Shown: positions 60,150 to 64,000 of the stretch, in pieces
Position numbering within the stretch: position 1 is the first letter of the stretch
Layout of the letters: each line of letters begins with the position of its first letter
Source of the DNA: Macrocystis pyrifera
Lineage: Eukaryota; Sar; Phaeophyceae; Laminariales; Laminariaceae
Assembly (NCBI GenBank): GCA_031763025.1
Contig: JASSKH010000050.1
Location: 1 to 64,000 of the forward strand
DNA length: 64,000 nt
Direction of reading: 5' to 3'
The notes under the pieces: generated by a model
Database searches by the model: none
The model's input: the letters and a program-made list of their open reading frames with translations, nothing else
What the model was told of the DNA's origin: nothing
Position numbers and translations under genes: made by a program

Positions 60150-60520
60150 GCTCCCCCCAGTATACCAGCGCAGTACCACCAGTCTAGGATTCCCTAGCCT
60201 ACCACCAGTCTAGGATTCCCGAGAACTGATTTGGAGCTGTAGCGACCCACCAGTATACCAGCGCAGTACCACCAGTATAGGATTCCCTAGAGTGCCACCA
60301 GTCTAGGATTCCCTAGACTACCACCAGTCTACGATTCCCTAGAACTGATTTGGAGCGGTAGCGACCTACCAGTGCACCAGCGCAGTACCACCAGCCTAGG
60401 ATTCCCTAGACTGATATAGCGCGGTGGCGACCCACCAGTATACCAGCGCAGTACCACCAATCTAGGATTCCCGAGACTGATTTGGAGCGGGAGCGACTCA
60501 CTGGCACGCACTAGAGCAGA
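60150..60520. repeat. Compound tandem repeat (ACCACCAGTCTAGGATTCCCTAG units)
   Basis: A 22-24-bp unit containing the palindrome-edged CTAGGATTCCCTAG occurs about eight times. It is arranged in higher-order blocks separated by CTGATTTGGAGCGGTAGCGACC and CCAGTATACCAGCGCAGT. Blocks are about 95-130 bp long. Confidence 0.85.
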
Positions 60521-61554
60521 GGGTGCAGTACTAGTAGTACACGAACGTCACCAACAGGAACAGAACACAAAGATTGTTTATAGACTCCGAATGAGCTTGG
60601 GTGCTCGGGAAGCGATTAAAATCAACGAGAGATCCCTCTACTAAATATAGAAAAAATACAAAAAAAACTACCAACAACGGCACACAATATCTGCGCTGCC
60701 GCAAAAGTGCTCCTAAGGTACGTAACGTATAGGCCTTCAGAAGGACTAGCAGGACGTTGAAGGACGGTATACTCCTGGTGTTTACGTATGTGTACTATAT
60801 GTTTCTCCCGGCATAAAGTACGATTGGTACCTTTGCGGACGGGGTAAGGAACCACGTGGGGCTACCGATTTACTTAAAATAAACCGTAGCGCGGTGTATG
60901 GGGCGAATGCATATTTTTGTTCCGAGACACAGACTCGTAGTTCGGATTTATCAGTGAAGTGCGCAAATGATGCGAGAACATGACATAAGTACGTTGTCTC
61001 GGCGCAGGCATACGTGGTTGTAACATGAGCGAATGCCAATGCTGCTCCAAAATGCGCCTTTTCCCAAAAATGGTTTTCAAACTGAGCGAAACTCCGATGA
61101 TAGTCTTCGGGAGTGCTCAAAATAGTATGCCAGGTACACACGCATTACCCGTTGGCGGTGGGTATATTTAGAAAAGAAAACAGACGTAAAACAAAACAAA
61201 AAAACAAACAAAAAAAAACTAACAAGACAGAGACATGCTGCACGGGGGAGGTTGCGTGCGCAGCGGGTGTTTCGGATGCGCTTGAAAGAAAAATAAATAA
61301 ATAAATATACAAGCACTACTACTGCACGTGGCAGAACAAAAAATCTGCAGCGTGTGAGTACATTGTCTGGCAATGTTGCGTACCAGGTATCTACCATGAT
61401 GTCGGTAAGATCTCAAGGCACGATAAATATTAGATACGAGAGAGAAGACAGGAAGTCAAATACTGTAACACAAAAAAAAACAAGAACCAAAAAACGCAAC
61501 AGGTGACGCCATATATTGCGACATTTGTGTAGCATACCGGCACAAAATTGTTTT

Positions 61555-61930
61555 GGCGCTGGAATATTTTGCACCATTTGGGCAGAATATCGACATAAAA
61601 TCAATATTTAATTTGAACGGCATGCCGATACAAAATCAACATTTGCAAATCACGCCGAAAAAGAATCAACATTTGCACGGTACGCCGGCACTAAATGATA
61701 TCCATCGTGCGGGGACATTTTTCATCATTTTGCGCAGCATCGTTGACTTAAATTGGATCGTGCTCGAACTGCGTGTACATACATGAGCAGGAGAGGAGCA
61801 CAGCGCGCTATCATGTATGGAACGCTGGTATTTTGTTTGAAGAACGATGGAAAAATTACCAAACGAGCAGCATGCCGGTCCATTTTGCAAACGGTTTTCT
61901 AAACGGACAGCATGCCGGTTCAATTTGCGC
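61555..61930. repeat. Diverged tandem repeats (GCCGRTACAAAATCAACATTTGC units)
   Basis: Units near 61575-61690 share AAAATCAACATTTGCA and CGGCATGCCG-like borders at about 35-bp spacing. Units at 61866 and 61909 share CAGCATGCCGGTYCA.TTTGC. The arrangement resembles a decayed minisatellite. Confidence 0.6.
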
Positions 61931-61989
61931 AAGACACGACGACTTCTCAAAACTAGCAGCGTACATACAACACTCTGGACAATGGACAC

Positions 61990-62450
61990 AACAATAGTCT
62001 ATTGCTTCGACAATAGACGAGGGGGGGAATCTATCGATGTATATTATCTGAGACAATAGATTGTGCAAGGTATCTATCGATAGATATTGTCGGCGAGACT
62101 AGACTGGTGATATCGTCGATCGATAGACATAGTCTAACACAATAGGTGGCGAACTTCGTCCATCGATGGCCACTGCAGGCCACAAGAGAACGTGCGATAT
62201 GTCGATCGATGGCCATTGCCGGCCACGATAGATTGTGCGAGATGTCTATCGACAGCCATTGGTGACCACAATAGATTGTGCGAGAGGTCTATCGATGTGG
62301 CCAATGCGGGCCACAGTAGATTGTGCAAGAGGTCTATCGACGGCCATTTGCCGGCCACACTAGATTGTACGATATGTCTATCGATGGCCATTGCCGGCAA
62401 TAATAGATTGTACAAGCTATTCACCGATAGCCATCTCGAGGATATTTTGC
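61990..62450. repeat. Minisatellite, about 58-60-bp units with internal palindromes
   Basis: Seven to eight units of the type AATAGATTGTGCGAGAGGTCTATCGATGGCCATTGCCGGCCAC. Each contains self-complementary cores (ATCGAT, TGGCCA, GCCGGC). The minus strand stays open in places and yields a repetitive peptide (DRHLAQSIVA), but periodicity explains it. Confidence 0.88.
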
Positions 62451-63700
62451 ACTCATCCCACTATATACGAGGTATGTCATGTTCTGCATGTATGTTCAAG
62501 GCGCTTCGCTCAGCAAGGAAAAGTACATCGAATTATGCGAAGCGGACAGAGGTCCATAATTGAATATTTTTTTTTTTTCATGACTGTAGTTGCAAACTGG
62601 CGACTCGATAATGCCAAGAGTCCCGCCACCATGCTTCAGGAGAAAACAGCTCGGACGCCACATACGCTTCGCGTCGCGGGCGGTTTTCCGCAACCCTCGC
62701 TCACATGTCGTACGTACGTACATACCGCAGGCAGGGTACTTATTTTCTTCTTTCGATATTATGCTCTGTGTCTGTACTCGTACGCACGAAAGATAAAGTT
62801 CAGCACGGCAGAGCAACACAGCAAAAACAATGAAAATGAAACCGAAAAAATCTGAAAGAAAAAAAATGCCCGTCCCCTTTCGTATACTAATTTATAATTT
62901 ACTACCTGATTGGAACACGTTACACTAGTCAAAGTGAAAAAATGAAAAAAAGAAAACAAACAAACAGCAGAGCTTCTCTCCCTGCCTCGTACGCCACCAG
63001 GCCCTCTCGCGACCATCTCGCCACCGATTCGGTCCGGGTGTGAATCTTTCCTCCCTCTCTTCTACAGTGAACCCCGTCGCCCGCCTCGAGAGAAGCCCGG
63101 TGCTCACCGTGGACCTCGTTCGCCAGCTCGACAATGGTGGTGCTCATTCGGGGTACCCCCCTCTTGTGATTTCAGCCCGGTCGCAAAAATAAGCACCGCT
63201 TGAATAGTTTCTTACAATCCCGAATGACCCTTGAATAGTCGCACGTACTCTACCAAAAATAAAAAATGGAGGCCAGGCAGAGCCTATTGATGCACCCCTC
63301 GTGTCTCGAGGCACACGCGACGCCTAGGCACAAAAGCGGTGACCGCGCTCCTTGCAACTCTCCCCTTCTACCCGCCGCCAGCACCCGCTAACACCCGCGA
63401 CAGTGCCGGGTTCGCCCGCGCAACCGTGCTCGGAGTACACGCACGCACACGAAACGAAAGAAGAAAAAAAGAAAGAAGCATTGAAAGTACGAAGACAAAT
63501 GGAGAAACCAAAGACCCGCTGGAAAGGTACGGCAAGTACTGGGAGCTCTGAGAGGCCAGGGATGTACCAACGGAGCACGCTCAGAGAGTGAGATCTAAGT
63601 ACCTGGTAAGTAGTCCAATTCTACGTGGTAATGTGAACCGACGTCATCATGTTGCGGAGACCATACGCTCTCACGCTCATTTGAAGAAGACATTATATAT
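62450..63700. other. Intergenic, no supported gene
   Basis: Short frames in low-complexity A- or T-rich stretches (62565-62580, 62935-62965, 63450-63485). A minus-strand piece near 63147-62929 reads as a Ser/Arg/Glu-rich peptide without motifs. Confidence 0.5.
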
Positions 63701-63709
63701 AGATGTCGC

Positions 63710-63825
63710 TATTAGTACGAGGGACCATAGTAAATGGGACCAAATTTTGTTTGTAAAAATAGGTAAATATAAAGGCTTTAGTGTGTACCATATGTCCTGT
63801 TTACTATGGTCCTCCGTAATAATAG
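63710..63825. mobile_element. MITE family M1, copy 3 (116 bp)
   Basis: Left end TATTAGTACGAGGGACCATAGTAAATGGGACC; the right end in reverse complement reads TATTATTACGGAGGACCATAGTAAACAGGAC. The GGACCATAGTAAA core of the ends is perfect. The interior is shorter and inverted relative to copies 1 and 2 (AAAAATAGGTAAATATAAAG). Confidence 0.82.
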
Positions 63826-64000
63826 AAACTCGCGCACCAAGATGTTGGTAACTGTCATCAACTTGTGTGCTCCGGTAGTTTCGGAAATTGATTTGATTTA
63901 GTACCCTTACTTTGTCCTACAGTCTATGAACTCTACTTTGAATAAAACGTAGATCATTAAACTCAAACCACCTTACGCTGAAAATTCTAATATTTCCATT

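Noticed and set aside
61990..62450. CRISPR-like repeat-spacer array
   Set aside because: The units are contiguous and diverged along their whole length, with no constant repeat and unique spacers, and the genome is eukaryotic.

Overview
This is a eukaryotic, gene-poor, repeat-rich nuclear window. There are no operons, no long uninterrupted genes and no bacterial-type gene spacing. Many degenerate transposable elements are visible, and the only convincing host genes are spliced with canonical GT-AG introns. I infer a brown alga or a related stramenopile. The basis is two short fucosyltransferase genes, the style of the LINE, Copia and YVDD-type retroelements, and an internal TTAGGG array. The organism is an inference; no marker gene is present.

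Host genes. The core of the window is a direct tandem duplication on the minus strand of a six-exon gene for a GT23-type (FUT8-like) fucosyltransferase. Copy 1 spans 30464-24080 and copy 2 spans 56220-48207. My exon models give coding lengths of 1152 and 1173 nt, both multiples of three. Four of the six exons are identical in length between copies, and every intron phase is conserved. Copy 2 has a 1.7-kb hAT transposon in its second intron, with a 7/8-matching 8-bp target duplication. Homology extends some way beyond both gene ends.

Transposable elements. Positions 15.9-19.6 kb hold a decayed minus-strand retroelement with a CCCH-finger Gag-like ORF, a YVDD reverse transcriptase and an RNase H remnant. 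Positions 36.4-38.0 kb hold a 5'-truncated LINE. Positions 39.2-43.0 kb hold a minus-strand Copia-like element. About 2.6-2.9 kb of its upstream part recurs in opposite orientation at 10.9-13.9 kb, and a small related piece lies near 35.2 kb. Each large copy carries a different small inverted-repeat element that is absent from the other copy. The element in the 10.9-kb copy contains telomere-type TTAGGG repeats. A 105-120-bp MITE family occurs three times, at 32.9, 52.2 (inside the hAT) and 63.7 kb. tRNA-related SINE-like repeats lie near 8.8, 9.3, 10.3, 46.4, 59.3 and 60.0 kb.

Tandem repeats. There is a 100-bp triplet repeat at 6.5-6.85 kb and a satellite of about 173 bp in two opposed arrays at 43.5-44.15 and 44.8-45.64 kb. 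Compound minisatellites fill 60.15-60.52, 61.55-61.93 and 61.99-62.45 kb. Several homopolymers and microsatellites are also present.

The remaining sequence (0-3 kb, 4.6-6.5 kb, 21-23 kb, 28-30 kb, 32-35 kb, 45.6-47 kb, 54-58 kb, 62.5-64 kb) shows only short, mutually overlapping ORFs with no recognisable domains. I treat it as intergenic or ancient repeat sequence.
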